Positions 7,785 to 16,954 of a stretch of DNA of 41,051 bases are shown one piece after another. The notes under the pieces are model-generated. The model worked only from the letters and a program-made list of their open reading frames with translations, did no database searches and was not told the DNA's origin. The DNA lies in the NCBI RefSeq assembly GCF_900107845.1, contig NZ_FNRM01000001.1:1-41051 (forward strand), written 5' to 3'. Position numbers and translations under genes: made by a program. The number at the start of each line of letters is the position of its first letter. Positions within the stretch are counted from its first letter, which is position 1. Source of the DNA: Alkalimonas amylolytica. GTDB lineage: Bacteria > Pseudomonadota > Gammaproteobacteria > Enterobacterales > Alteromonadaceae.

Positions 7785-7978
7785 ACAGCCTCCGCATTCA
7801 AAACCCCCACAGTATGCCACAGCCCTGTGAAGCGAGGCTATGCGGAAAAAGCGGGTTGAGCTTCTGCTTAAGAACACCGATAATACGCGGCCATCAATCG
7901 TTGCCAGCCTGACATGCCTTGTAAGATAAATGACAGGTGACTAACAGGCAGATAAATAACTCATTACCGGAGCCCGCC

Positions 7979-8704
7979 ATGAGCGAACAGCCAACCACAG
8001 CCGCTGACGAAAGCGTAGAAACCACGTCTTATATGCGTAAAATTCGTAGCTTTGTCCTGCGTGAAGGCCGCTTAACCAAGGCACAAAAGCTGGCGCTGGA
8101 ACAACATTGGCCAGCCATGGGGGTTGATTTTAAGCCCGAGCTACTGGATTTAGCCACCTTGTTTGGCCGCAAAGCCGATACGGTGCTGGAAATTGGCTTT
8201 GGTATGGGCAAATCTTTGGTGCAAATGGCAGCGGCGGCTCCAGAGAAAAACTTTATTGGCATTGAAGTGCACCGTCCTGGTGTTGGCGCCTGCCTGGCAG
8301 ATGCCGCAGCAGCAGGTATTAGTAACTTACGGGTATTCCAGCACGATGCCGTTGAGGTGCTGGCTCAAATGATCCCTGATAACAGCCTGGCCACCATTCA
8401 ATTGTTTTTCCCGGACCCATGGCCGAAGAAAAAACACCACAAGCGCCGCATTGTGCAAGCCGACTTTGTGCAGCAACTACGCAGCAAGCTGTCGATTGGT
8501 GGTGTTTTTCATATGGCTACCGACTGGCAGCATTACGCCGAACATATGCTTGAAGTGATGCAGGCCGCGGAAGGCTTTAGCAACCTGTCGGCCAGCAATG
8601 ACTATGTGGAGCGCCCGGCCCATCGCCCTGTCACCAAGTTTGAGCTACGCGGTAAAAAGCTTGGCCATGGCGTCTGGGATTTAATGTTTAAGCGGGAGCA
8701 TTAA
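7979..8704 (+). CDS. trmB: tRNA (guanine-N7)-methyltransferase TrmB
   Basis: This 241-residue SAM-dependent enzyme makes m7G46 in tRNA. Motif I is [12 protein letters not shown], followed by [12 protein letters not shown]. The TrmB signature [14 protein letters not shown] near residue 145 and the C-terminal RPVTKFE...G motif are also present. ATG at 7979 is chosen because GGAG is at 7969-7972; an in-frame GTG at 7937 would add 14 residues with no ribosome site. One base separates its stop from the rsmC start, so the two RNA methyltransferase genes form an operon. Confidence 0.94.
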   Translation: MSEQPTTAADESVETTSYMRKIRSFVLREGRLTKAQKLALEQHWPAMGVDFKPELLDLATLFGRKADTVLEIGFGMGKSLVQMAAAAPEKNFIGIEVHRPGVGACLADAAAAGISNLRVFQHDAVEVLAQMIPDNSLATIQLFFPDPWPKKKHHKRRIVQADFVQQLRSKLSIGGVFHMATDWQHYAEHMLEVMQAAEGFSNLSASNDYVERPAHRPVTKFELRGKKLGHGVWDLMFKREH

Positions 8705-8705
8705 A

Positions 8706-9722
8706 ATGCTAACCAGTGCCAGCCAGATGCTGCTGCGAAACCTGGCCGATTTAACCGGCCCAAGCCTGCTGATGGAACCGCCGCTGGATCAGCTGGCTGG
8801 CCAGCTGCCTGCCAGTTACCGGCAACACATTGCGATCTTCAGTAGCCATGTAGCGGTAGCTGCCCGCTGGCAACAAGCCGGTTACCGCTGCAGTTCAGGG
8901 CTTAAGCCCGAGTTTGCTGAACGCTTTCAGACGGCGGTGCTGTTTTACCCGAAAAGCAAAGAGCAGCTGACGTTGATGCTGCAGCAGTTGCAACCGGTAC
9001 TGACAGAAAACGCCGATATCTTTGTGGTGGGTGACAATAAAAGCGGTATCAAGACACTGCCAAAACAGCTGCAAAGTGCAGAGCTTAGTGCCCATAAGCT
9101 GGACAATGCCCGCCACGCGCTCTGGTTTGTCGTCAATGGTTGTTTGACGGCCAACACCATCAGCGCCCAAACCTTTGATGTAACGCTAAACAGTGTAAAA
9201 CTTCACCTTCACTCCTACCCTGGGGTGTTCAGTCATGGCAGCCTGGATAAAGGCACGGCCTTGTTGCTGCAGCATCTGGCGCACATTCAGTCTGGCCGGG
9301 TACTGGACTTTGCCTGTGGCTGCGGTGTAATCGCGGCTTATTTAAAAGCAAGTCAGCCTGCAATTGACCTCTATGCCTCCGATGTCAGCACCCTCGCCAC
9401 TGCAGCCACCGAAGCAACACTGGCAGCCAATGGGCTAACTGGCACTGTGCTGGCTGCAGATGGTTTGCCTGTAGCACCTGCTCAGTTCGAGCATATTGTC
9501 AGCAACCCACCCTTTCACACCGGTCAGAAAACAGATTACAGCATTGCAGAAGCTTTTATCCGCGCCTGCCCCGACAAGTTATCTCCTGGAGGTAGTCTTA
9601 CACTGGTTGCCAACAATCACCTGCCCTACCAGAGCTGGCTGCAGGAAAGCTTTGGGCATTGTACTATACTGGCACAAGCGCATGGTTTTACCATTTACCA
9701 GTGTTTGAAATCGAGGAAATAA
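8706..9722 (+). CDS. rsmC: 16S rRNA (guanine(1207)-N2)-methyltransferase RsmC
   Basis: This is a 338-residue protein with the two-domain RsmC layout. The N-terminal domain is degenerate (about 1-165). The active C-terminal domain has SAM motif VLDFACGCGVIAAYL (about 198), the acidic SDVS loop, and the catalytic NPPFHTG motif (about 266) typical of N2-guanine methyltransferases. The start ATG lies one base after the trmB stop. RsmC/RlmG are close relatives; the length and the HSYPGVFSHGSLDKGTALL entry to domain two fit RsmC best. Confidence 0.9.
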   Translation: MLTSASQMLLRNLADLTGPSLLMEPPLDQLAGQLPASYRQHIAIFSSHVAVAARWQQAGYRCSSGLKPEFAERFQTAVLFYPKSKEQLTLMLQQLQPVLTENADIFVVGDNKSGIKTLPKQLQSAELSAHKLDNARHALWFVVNGCLTANTISAQTFDVTLNSVKLHLHSYPGVFSHGSLDKGTALLLQHLAHIQSGRVLDFACGCGVIAAYLKASQPAIDLYASDVSTLATAATEATLAANGLTGTVLAADGLPVAPAQFEHIVSNPPFHTGQKTDYSIAEAFIRACPDKLSPGGSLTLVANNHLPYQSWLQESFGHCTILAQAHGFTIYQCLKSRK

Positions 9723-9726
9723 CACA

Positions 9727-10047
9727 ATGGGTGTAAAGGCGGCATTACTGGGAACAGCCTTATCTGGCCTGACTTTTTCAGCCATGGCCACGACTGCAAC
9801 TGACACCTGCCTGCAGCAGCCAAACCGCACCTTACCCTGCCCGCATCAGCTGTACCGGCTGATGCAGCTACCCGATCAACAAGAAGCTGGGGTGCGCTGC
9901 ATCTGCGTCAGCGATTTTCAGCCATTCTTACAGCAGCCAGAATCAGAAGTAGCGCAAATCCGTCAACGCATGGACAGGCGACAATTAGAAGCTCAACTGG
10001 GGATGGAGCTCGAGCCTATACTACGGATCTTACGACGCGAGGATTAA
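9727..10047 (+). CDS. Small secreted protein, unknown
   Basis: This encodes a 106-residue protein with a signal peptide (hydrophobic 5-20, probable cleavage after AMA). The mature part has four Cys: one in DTC, one in LPC and two in VRCIC, which suggests disulfide bonds in the periplasm. The C-terminal third is a charged helix. It starts 5 bp after rsmC with AGGAA upstream, so it is co-transcribed with trmB-rsmC. Its 3' end overlaps the convergent DUF3293 gene by 18 bp. No family is recognised. Confidence 0.7.
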   Translation: MGVKAALLGTALSGLTFSAMATTATDTCLQQPNRTLPCPHQLYRLMQLPDQQEAGVRCICVSDFQPFLQQPESEVAQIRQRMDRRQLEAQLGMELEPILRILRRED

Positions 10048-10425
10048 GCGCTGCGAAAAACAGCCCAAAGCCACCGGCTCTTGCTGCAACAACGCAGGTA
10101 GCAGCCAAAGCTCATCGTCTTCTACCCAGTACAGCGCATTTTGCTGCCAGTCTAACGCATACTGCACCGCCTGATACCGGCTACAAAACACAGCCCAACT
10201 TGGCTCCAGGTGCTTACAATCTGTGGATGCTCCTGTGACTTTCCGATAGCGCACTCTGGCATCGTGCAAGCTGGCAGCAAAAGCCATATGGCGACAAAGA
10301 TTCTGCCCAGCCGGGGCCATTTTACCTGCTGGATTAATTGCACTGATAATGGCAAAACTGCTCATAGTGGCAAATGGCTGATAACTAATGAAGACTACGT
10401 TTTGATACAATTGCCATGGTGTCAT
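10030..10425 (-). CDS. DUF3293 domain protein
   Basis: This is a 131-residue cytoplasmic protein matching the DUF3293 pattern: an early F-I-I-S-A-x-N-P segment (residues 23-30), an alternating mid-region with LEPSWAVF, and a late segment with A-x-x-x-x-Q-x-A-L-Y-W. Function is unknown. The start at 10425 is preferred because GGGAGG lies 5 bp upstream; the open frame continues far upstream, but that part is AT-rich intergenic sequence overlapping the divergent kinase gene. Confidence 0.75.
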   Translation of the reverse strand: MTPWQLYQNVVFISYQPFATMSSFAIISAINPAGKMAPAGQNLCRHMAFAASLHDARVRYRKVTGASTDCKHLEPSWAVFCSRYQAVQYALDWQQNALYWVEDDELWLLPALLQQEPVALGCFSQRLILAS

Positions 10426-10561
10426 CAGAACCTCCCTCTGCAGAGTTGCCTGCCAAGCATAAAAAAACAAGCCAGTTGTTTGCGAAATTATGGTTTTCTG
10501 CATAACATCATAGTCAGGTGAATACTGACATGCCATTGTTGGTTTGGAATATGACAACTCT

Positions 10562-12181
10562 ATGATGCAAAAAACTTTTTCAATAAAAGGAATGTTAATC
10601 AGCATTGTGATGTTGATTTGTAGCCTGACACTGATTGCATCACTCGCCCTATCCAGCATTCATGATATCAATGGTCAATACCGCAAACTACAGCACCAGC
10701 TGGAGGCCTACGCCACCATTATTGCCATCAGCTCTGCCACCGGGCTTTACAATAATGACACTGATCTGTTGGAACAGCAGCTGCAGGCTTTTTCAGCCGT
10801 TCCTATGATCAATAATATCCATATTTACAGCCTGGATCCTGAGGCGTCTGAGCCGGTATTTTTCAGCAGTTACAACCGTCAAACCATAGGCCCCTACCCG
10901 ACACAGTTTCATCGTTTGCCAGAGCTGTTAAAACCAAAGCAGAGCCGGAGTCATCTTGAAATGATGGTGCCGATAGAGTTCTCCGGCCAACACATTGGCT
11001 ATACCTATTTGCGTGCGACCAAGGCGGAGTTATCCGGTTATACCCAAAATCGTATTTTATCGGATATTGCAATTGCACTGCTGGCCCTGCTGCTGGCTTT
11101 TCTGGCCGCCAACCGACTACAGCGCTGGTTAACCAAGCCAATTAAAGGCTTATTGGAGCAGGTTCAAATCATTACCAAAACCCAGGATTTTAGTTTGCGC
11201 GTGCCGCAAACGAACCTGGATGAAGTAGAAGCCTTCAGTAAAGCCCTGAACCTGATGCTGGACAAAATTGAGCGTCAGTTTAACAAGCTGCAAAGTGCTG
11301 AGCTGGAAATTCGCCAGCTTAACCAGAGCCTGGAGCAAAAGATTTCGGAGCGAACTCAAGCATTAAAGGAATCGAACCAGGAGCTTCTAAACACGCTGGA
11401 GACCTTGCATCAGTATCAAAACCAGATTGTCGAAACCGAAAAAATGTCCAGCCTGGGTCAGATGGTTGCGGGAATTGCGCATGAAGTAAATACGCCGATA
11501 GGCCTGGGTATCACTGCATCTACACTGCTGCAAGATAAATTAAGAGTGATTGAGCAGAACTTTCAGGATAAAAAGCTAACCTCCTCCCAATTATCGCGCT
11601 TTATTGGTGAAGCCCAGGAGAACCTTGGCATTGTCTACCGTAACCTGGAGCGTGCGGCTAGCCTGATTCGAAGTTTTAAACAGGTTGCCGTTGATCAATC
11701 AAGCGATAGTGCGCGTACTTTTAATATGTTGCAGTTAATTAATGAAGTATTGTTGTCACTGCGACCAAACTTGAAAAAAACCAGTCATGAAGTGGTGGTG
11801 AATTGCCCGGAAGAGCTGCAGCTTGAAAGCAAGCCGGGCCCAATAAATCAGATTTTGATCAACCTGATTATGAACAGTTTGATCCATGCCTTCAGTGACC
11901 AGGATAAAGGAAAAATTATCATCACCGTGACCACAGAGAATAACCATTGCCAATTGATTTATCAGGACAATGGTGCTGGTGTGCCAGAGCAAATTCGTAA
12001 GCGTATTTTTGATCCCTTTGTCACCACAAAGCGAGGTGAAGGTGGCAGCGGCCTTGGACTCCATCTGGTATACAACCTGGTGACCCAGGCATTGCGAGGA
12101 AAAATTCAGTTGGAAAGCTCTATTGGTGAGGGTGTCCATGTTTTTATCGAGTTTCCGGTATTGATAAGAGATACAAAATAA
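10562..12181 (+). CDS. Membrane sensor histidine kinase (HAMP type), orphan
   Basis: This is a 539-residue kinase. Transmembrane segment 1 is at about 9-33, followed by a periplasmic CHASE8-like sensor domain (about 35-165), transmembrane segment 2 (about 168-186), HAMP (about 187-240) and a coiled coil (about 240-290). The H-box GIAHEVNTP has phospho-acceptor His307. The ATPase domain shows N-box NLIMNSLIHA, G1 DNGAGVP, F-box FDPFVTTK and G2 GSGLGLH. The H-box form HEVNTP belongs to the HisKA family with long linkers. No response regulator is adjacent except arcA 195 bp downstream, which has its own promoter. The start is uncertain: ATG at 10562 or 10565, or TTG at 10544; none has a strong ribosome site. 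The sensed signal is unknown. Confidence 0.85.
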   Translation: MMQKTFSIKGMLISIVMLICSLTLIASLALSSIHDINGQYRKLQHQLEAYATIIAISSATGLYNNDTDLLEQQLQAFSAVPMINNIHIYSLDPEASEPVFFSSYNRQTIGPYPTQFHRLPELLKPKQSRSHLEMMVPIEFSGQHIGYTYLRATKAELSGYTQNRILSDIAIALLALLLAFLAANRLQRWLTKPIKGLLEQVQIITKTQDFSLRVPQTNLDEVEAFSKALNLMLDKIERQFNKLQSAELEIRQLNQSLEQKISERTQALKESNQELLNTLETLHQYQNQIVETEKMSSLGQMVAGIAHEVNTPIGLGITASTLLQDKLRVIEQNFQDKKLTSSQLSRFIGEAQENLGIVYRNLERAASLIRSFKQVAVDQSSDSARTFNMLQLINEVLLSLRPNLKKTSHEVVVNCPEELQLESKPGPINQILINLIMNSLIHAFSDQDKGKIIITVTTENNHCQLIYQDNGAGVPEQIRKRIFDPFVTTKRGEGGSGLGLHLVYNLVTQALRGKIQLESSIGEGVHVFIEFPVLIRDTK

Positions 12182-12249
12182 AGGCCAACCAATTGATTTT
12201 TCTAGATTTAAACATGCAAATGCGATGAATAACTTTAGAATGCGCTAAA

Positions 12250-12293
12250 TGTTAACAATACCACTTGTTAACAAAGCCAAGTAAAGCTATAAT
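12250..12293 (+). promoter_or_regulatory. arcA promoter with duplicated TGTTAACAA operator-like motif
   Basis: Two identical copies of TGTTAACAA (12250-12258 and 12266-12274) lie 16 bp apart. Because GTTAAC is palindromic, they also form the inverted pair GTTAACAA/TTGTTAAC. A perfect -10 TATAAT is at 12288-12293. A -35-like TTGTTA is at 12265-12270, spaced 17 bp, so the right copy covers the -35. The motif resembles the ArcA-type GTTAAT direct repeat, which would suggest autoregulation; that is inference. Confidence 0.6.
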
Positions 12294-12376
12294 TGAGAAC
12301 TAATTGACAATGTTCTGTCATATCAAAGCGTCACATTGAATCACAAATCAAACAAAATTCACATAAGGTTAATTAT

Positions 12377-13087
12377 ATGCAGACCCCTGTCGTTCTAATT
12401 GTTGAAGATGAAGAAGTTACTCGCTCCAACCTGGTCAGCCTGTTTCAAGGTGAAGGCTATGATGTGATTGAAGCCATCAATGGTGAAGAAATGAATCAGC
12501 GCCTGGCTGAAAGCAAAGTCAACCTGATCGTGATGGACATCAATCTGCCTGGTAAAAACGGCTTAATTCTGGCGCGTGAATTGCGTCAAAAAGAAAAAAT
12601 TGGCCTGATTTTCCTGACTGGTCGCGATAGCGAAGTGGATCGTATTCTGGGCCTGGAAATTGGTGCCGATGATTACCTGACCAAGCCATTCAACCCACGT
12701 GAATTGACCATCCGTGCTCGCAACCTGTTAAGCCGCACTGTAGCTCAACCGGTGGTAGAAGAGCACAAAAGCGTAGTGACCTTCAATGGCTGGACGCTGG
12801 ATGAGAATAGCCGCAACCTGACGTCGCCAAAAGGTGAGTCACGCCGCTTGCCAAAAGGCGAATACCGCGCCTTGCGTCTGATGCTGGATACGCCAGGAAA
12901 AATCTTTACCCGTGAGCAATTGATCCGCCATATGACAGGCCGTGAACTGCGTCCGAATGACCGGACCGTAGATGTAACCATTCGTCGTATCCGTAAGCAT
13001 TTTGAGACCGACATGGATACGCCAGAGCTCATCAGCACTATTCACGGTGAAGGCTACCGCTTTGTCGGCAATATCGATAAAGATTAA
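12377..13087 (+). CDS. arcA: Aerobic respiration response regulator ArcA
   Basis: This is a 236-residue OmpR/PhoB-type regulator. The receiver domain (1-120) has acidic pocket EDEE, phospho-acceptor Asp54 in VMDINLPG, Thr in LTGR and Lys in TKPF. The winged-helix domain (about 135-232) has the ArcA-like [10 protein letters not shown] and a recognition helix with [16 protein letters not shown]. It fits ArcA in full length and in the [11 protein letters not shown] start. ArcA~P represses aerobic respiration genes when oxygen is limiting. It is preceded by its own promoter region. It ends exactly where arcB ends on the opposite strand, with zero bases between the two stop codons. Confidence 0.95.
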   Translation: MQTPVVLIVEDEEVTRSNLVSLFQGEGYDVIEAINGEEMNQRLAESKVNLIVMDINLPGKNGLILARELRQKEKIGLIFLTGRDSEVDRILGLEIGADDYLTKPFNPRELTIRARNLLSRTVAQPVVEEHKSVVTFNGWTLDENSRNLTSPKGESRRLPKGEYRALRLMLDTPGKIFTREQLIRHMTGRELRPNDRTVDVTIRRIRKHFETDMDTPELISTIHGEGYRFVGNIDKD

Positions 13088-15382
13088 TCAGCTATCTTGT
13101 TCAAGATAATCATACAGAGCGGCCAAGTGCCGCTCTGCTGTTAAATGGAAGTCTACCAACTGTCGTTCTAGCTGCTGCCAATTGGGCTCTGACATCGCCT
13201 CGTATTTTTTAGCCTGTTTCTGCACCCAATGCAAACCAACCGATGATGCAGCCCCTTTCAGGGTGTGAGCTGCATCCTTGAACGCATTCAACCGTTGATG
13301 CACAGCCTCTTCCAGCATCTTGTTAATGTAACCAGGCAACAACTGTGCAAACAACTTAGCGCTGCGCAGCATAGTTTCTTTGCCCAGCGATTGCATATAA
13401 TCGTCCAGGGTGGCCAGATCCAGCATATAATCCGACTCTATCGCAGGTTGGGTGGTGACTGTCTTTAAGGCACTGGGCGAAAACAACTGTGCCAGTAATT
13501 GATCCAGATTGTTGGTATTTAGTGGCTTCGCCAAAGCACCATCAATCCGGATCCCAGCCAGTTGCTCTTCCGCTTTTCGCACATTGGCACTGAGCACAAC
13601 GATTGGCAAATGCTTCAGGTGCATTTCTTGGCGCATTGTCCTGGCAATTTGATCACCGGTCATATCCGGTAACTGCATATCCAGCAGCACCAAATCCAAA
13701 TCATCCTCCGTTTCCAGTAATGCCAGCGCATCTTCCCCGGTTTCAGCATGAATCACGGTATGGCCACGCTGCTCCAATAAACTAATAGCGATGTCTGCAT
13801 TGAGAGGTACATCTTCAATCAACAAGATAGTGAGCTCCGGGCAATCAATCGCCTGCTGGGTAGGCCTGCTCACCAAGCGGGTCGGCAATAAAATTTCAAA
13901 ACAACTGCCCGCGCCTACCGAGCTTTCTAACGTCAGGGAACCATCCATGGCCTCCACCAAGGCTTTTGAAACCGATAAACCGATCCCCGAACCAACCACA
14001 CTCAAACGGCGGCCATCGTTGGACTTGTAATACATATCAAAGATACGCTTTTGTTCATGCTGACTGATGCCAATACCGGTATCGATCACTTTTAACAACA
14101 ATTGGGTGTTGTCGTGTTGCAGGAGCTCGCAGTACAAACTGATACGGCCCTTGGCGGTAAATTTGACGGCATTATTCAGCAGATTCCAGAGCACCTGACG
14201 TACCCGGGTTGGATCCAGCTGCAAATAGCAGTCAGCTGGCGCATGCAAAACCAACTCAAAATCCAGCCCTTTTTGCTGACAAATCAGCTCGGCAAAGTTT
14301 TTGATATCGGTGACAAAGCCATTGATTTCGATATTTTGATAAACAATATCCAAGTCCTGACGGTCAATTTTATCTAAATCAATAATATCATTGAAAATAT
14401 TGCCAAGAGTTTCGGCACTGGTAAAGATGGTCTGACTCCAGCTGCGTTGTGAGTCTGCCAGTTCGCTGTCGAGCAGGCGCCTGGTCAAACCAACAATGCC
14501 ATTCAGCGGAGTGCGCAGCTCATGGCTTAAGGTTGCAATAAACTTGCCTTTGTCCTGATAGGCCTTCTCCAACGCTTGTTCAGCCAGCTTACGTGAGGTG
14601 ATATCCCGACCAAAACCCAGCAAGCCAATGGAGCGCCCTTGCTTATCAAAAAACGGCACTTTACGCATTTCAAACCAAAGTCTCTGTCCTTTGCTATCGG
14701 TAAATTCCACATCCAGGATCAGCTCGGATTGTTGGGTCGTCACTTCGTGATCACTTAAAATTGCAGAAGGCACCGTATCATCTTTGAAGATATCTGCCGG
14801 ATGGCGACCAAGCAACTCGACTGCCGGCTTACCCATAATGACTTCAAACATTTTATTGCAGCTGGCAAAGCGGCCCGTTTCATCCCGGTAATAAAATAAA
14901 TCGGGCGAGCTATCAACGATGGAGCGGATCAACAGGGTCTGCTCCTCCAACTCCTGCTGGGCTTTTTTGCGCTCAAGAATTTCTTTGCGCAATTCATCAA
15001 TGGCTCTACGCTTAGCCTGAAAAGCTTTTTTACGCTCTTCGATTTCAAAGTTCAGCTGGCGGATATTTTCCTGCAGGTGCTGATTCAGTACTTTTTCCTG
15101 GCGGCTGGAGTCTTCCAGATACAACAAAGTGGCATCCAGTTGTTCAATCAGATAAAACACCAGCGCCAAGACCAAGGGAGCAATCAGGCAGGTGAGGAGC
15201 AAGACAGTTAAAACCGTATCCCAATGGATACCAGAACCAAGCAGTACCGATACACCGAGTGCCAGCAAAGTCGCTGCCATCACGACGAACAACAGCACCA
15301 ACGCCATCAGCTTGAGCCAACCCCACTGCCGTAATCGCTCTGCCAGACCTTTTACCATCGGATGTACAGGTTGAACCGTCAT
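13088..15382 (-). CDS. arcB: Tripartite hybrid sensor kinase ArcB
   Basis: This is a 764-residue inner-membrane kinase with the ArcB plan. Two transmembrane helices (about 23-50 and 56-80) enclose a very short periplasmic turn; then come a coiled coil (85-145), PAS (about 150-265), HisKA with HELRTPLNGIVG (His287), the ATPase domain (N-box NLLNNAVKF, G2 GSGIGLSV), a receiver with phospho-acceptor Asp568 (LVLLDMQLPD) and an Hpt domain with His706 (AHTLKGAASSVG). All three phosphorelay sites are present, unlike species where ArcB is split or replaced. ATG at 15382 has AGAGG five bases upstream. It follows the cyanophycinase gene on the same strand after 36 bp with no visible terminator, and converges on arcA. 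Confidence 0.9.
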   Translation of the reverse strand: MTVQPVHPMVKGLAERLRQWGWLKLMALVLLFVVMAATLLALGVSVLLGSGIHWDTVLTVLLLTCLIAPLVLALVFYLIEQLDATLLYLEDSSRQEKVLNQHLQENIRQLNFEIEERKKAFQAKRRAIDELRKEILERKKAQQELEEQTLLIRSIVDSSPDLFYYRDETGRFASCNKMFEVIMGKPAVELLGRHPADIFKDDTVPSAILSDHEVTTQQSELILDVEFTDSKGQRLWFEMRKVPFFDKQGRSIGLLGFGRDITSRKLAEQALEKAYQDKGKFIATLSHELRTPLNGIVGLTRRLLDSELADSQRSWSQTIFTSAETLGNIFNDIIDLDKIDRQDLDIVYQNIEINGFVTDIKNFAELICQQKGLDFELVLHAPADCYLQLDPTRVRQVLWNLLNNAVKFTAKGRISLYCELLQHDNTQLLLKVIDTGIGISQHEQKRIFDMYYKSNDGRRLSVVGSGIGLSVSKALVEAMDGSLTLESSVGAGSCFEILLPTRLVSRPTQQAIDCPELTILLIEDVPLNADIAISLLEQRGHTVIHAETGEDALALLETEDDLDLVLLDMQLPDMTGDQIARTMRQEMHLKHLPIVVLSANVRKAEEQLAGIRIDGALAKPLNTNNLDQLLAQLFSPSALKTVTTQPAIESDYMLDLATLDDYMQSLGKETMLRSAKLFAQLLPGYINKMLEEAVHQRLNAFKDAAHTLKGAASSVGLHWVQKQAKKYEAMSEPNWQQLERQLVDFHLTAERHLAALYDYLEQDS

Positions 15383-15418
15383 CAATGCCTCTTCATCTGC
15401 TCAATTCTGCTCTTGCTG

Positions 15419-16954
15419 CTAAGGGTTCGCTGCTACGGTAAGCTCTAACAGCATATGCTGATACGAGCAAAAACGAAACGCCTGATCATCGTTTACTAGT
15501 ATGCCTGGCTTGCTTTTGCTCTGGTCACTGCGACTTAATTGCAGTGAGAATCTGGCGGCTGCCAGCTGGTCCTGTCCGCTGGCTGTCTTCTGATTGCTGA
15601 CGCACAAATGATGTGCTAACTGCTGAAAATGATCATGCTGCAATATCTTATTCAGTTGTTGTGGATTTGCAGCATCGTCTGCAACCCCTTGCTTCCAGTC
15701 AGCAAACTGAATGCTAAGCTGGCCTTGATGCAGCCTGGCCTTATCGCCATGTGTTAAATAGTGCGTCACGACCTGGCTAATTCGCTTTTCATCCGCTGTA
15801 TGGTCCTGCTGAGCAGTCGACAAATCAAGGATAAACACACCTCCGCGTCCCTGCACTTCAAACCACACTTCATCTGAACTTTTTTTAGGTACAGAAACCA
15901 GCAGAGCTGTCGCTTCATCGACACCAAAACCAAAACGGGTGTCGGTCGCCAGAGCCAGCTCAAGTAATCGTCCCTCGCGCCCACGTTCAGAAAAGTGCGT
16001 ATCCAAAATACCCCATGGAAAAAGAGCTGCACCACCTTCTGCTCGGTAAGTTAAGGAGTTCTCATGCAAACCCTCCGGGCAAGTACCATGTTCGTCACAG
16101 TCACGCTCAGGTGGTTCCACAGCATGGGCCCCAAAAGCAAGCGCATAGCGTGAATCGCCATTGGTAATCATCGGAACAGCTGCAGGCTCACTACCGGACA
16201 TGACAGCAGTACCAGCACTGGTGCCACCCACTAATAAAGTACCTGCCTTTAACCCCCGCTCTATGGCTGTTAGCTCTGGCGTTGCAGCTCCGTCAAAGCT
16301 TCGAAGCGCCTGCAGGGTCATCGACTGATCGCCACCATTAAAGAAAATTGCATCGGCAGCGTCAATCAAAGCAACACTGTACTCAGAACCAAACTGACAA
16401 AACTGCTGTTGATAAGCCATTAAATCCGGGTGGTCTTGCCCAGGATCTGCCAGGCCATGGTATTGCTCGAACAAAGCATCTAACTGAGCACACCCAGACT
16501 CAGCACCAAGGCGTTGCGCTTGCTGATAGGCTGCATGGATGGGCAACCAGCGCACCTTAGCCCCCGCCTGGGTAAATAGCTCAAGGTAAAAATCAACAGC
16601 GGCGAAAGGATTGCGGGATGAAGCGGTAACCACCAACACATCTGGCTGTTCTTTGCCAGATAACTGTGCGGCCTGGCGAACAAAATCCAGTATCAAATCA
16701 CGTGAAAAAGGATCCTTAGTCTGTAAAAGTGCAACTTGCTCAGCCTGAAGCTTGCCTGAAGACGGCTTGTCATCATGTTCAAAGCGCGTATCGGGTAAAC
16801 AACTCCCTGTTGCTTCAGACGTGCAAATACTGACCCCACCACCTACCAGCATCATCTGATGGCCACTTTGGATAACTTCGTTAGATTGCAGCGAAAAAGC
16901 AGCGATTAGCGGAAAAAATACGATAGTTCGTTTGATATATTTCATTGGATTCAT
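15419..16954 (-). CDS. Secreted cyanophycinase (peptidase family S51)
   Basis: This is a 511-residue exported S51 peptidase. A signal peptide is visible (KYIKR, hydrophobic 10-21, cleavage near residue 24). The S51/cyanophycinase motifs are in order: LVGGG (37-40), FFNGGDQ (204-210), nucleophile elbow GGTSAGTAV (Ser246), the active-site His segment ILDTHFSERGREGRL (His320), and GFGVDEATALLV (342-353). Cyanophycinases cut the (beta-Asp-Arg)n storage polymer of cyanobacteria and other bacteria to beta-Asp-Arg dipeptides. It is longer than cytoplasmic CphB (about 270) because of the signal, an inserted Cys-containing loop (about 150-195) and a C-terminal extension (about 400-511), resembling extracellular CphE-type enzymes. 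It is divergent from a TonB receptor/transporter/isoaspartyl dipeptidase operon, which strongly supports the call. A general S51 dipeptidase-like role is the alternative. Confidence 0.85.
   Translation of the reverse strand: MNPMKYIKRTIVFFPLIAAFSLQSNEVIQSGHQMMLVGGGVSICTSEATGSCLPDTRFEHDDKPSSGKLQAEQVALLQTKDPFSRDLILDFVRQAAQLSGKEQPDVLVVTASSRNPFAAVDFYLELFTQAGAKVRWLPIHAAYQQAQRLGAESGCAQLDALFEQYHGLADPGQDHPDLMAYQQQFCQFGSEYSVALIDAADAIFFNGGDQSMTLQALRSFDGAATPELTAIERGLKAGTLLVGGTSAGTAVMSGSEPAAVPMITNGDSRYALAFGAHAVEPPERDCDEHGTCPEGLHENSLTYRAEGGAALFPWGILDTHFSERGREGRLLELALATDTRFGFGVDEATALLVSVPKKSSDEVWFEVQGRGGVFILDLSTAQQDHTADEKRISQVVTHYLTHGDKARLHQGQLSIQFADWKQGVADDAANPQQLNKILQHDHFQQLAHHLCVSNQKTASGQDQLAAARFSLQLSRSDQSKSKPGILVNDDQAFRFCSYQHMLLELTVAANP

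Noticed and set aside
7785-7877. Longer MutY N-terminus from an upstream start
   Set aside because: The added residues are unlike MutY, and the GTG at 7784 has a GGAGG four bases upstream.
15766-16035. Frames inside the cyanophycinase gene and many frames opposite gltB
   Set aside because: They are shadows of long, clearly conserved genes with no ribosome sites or family features.
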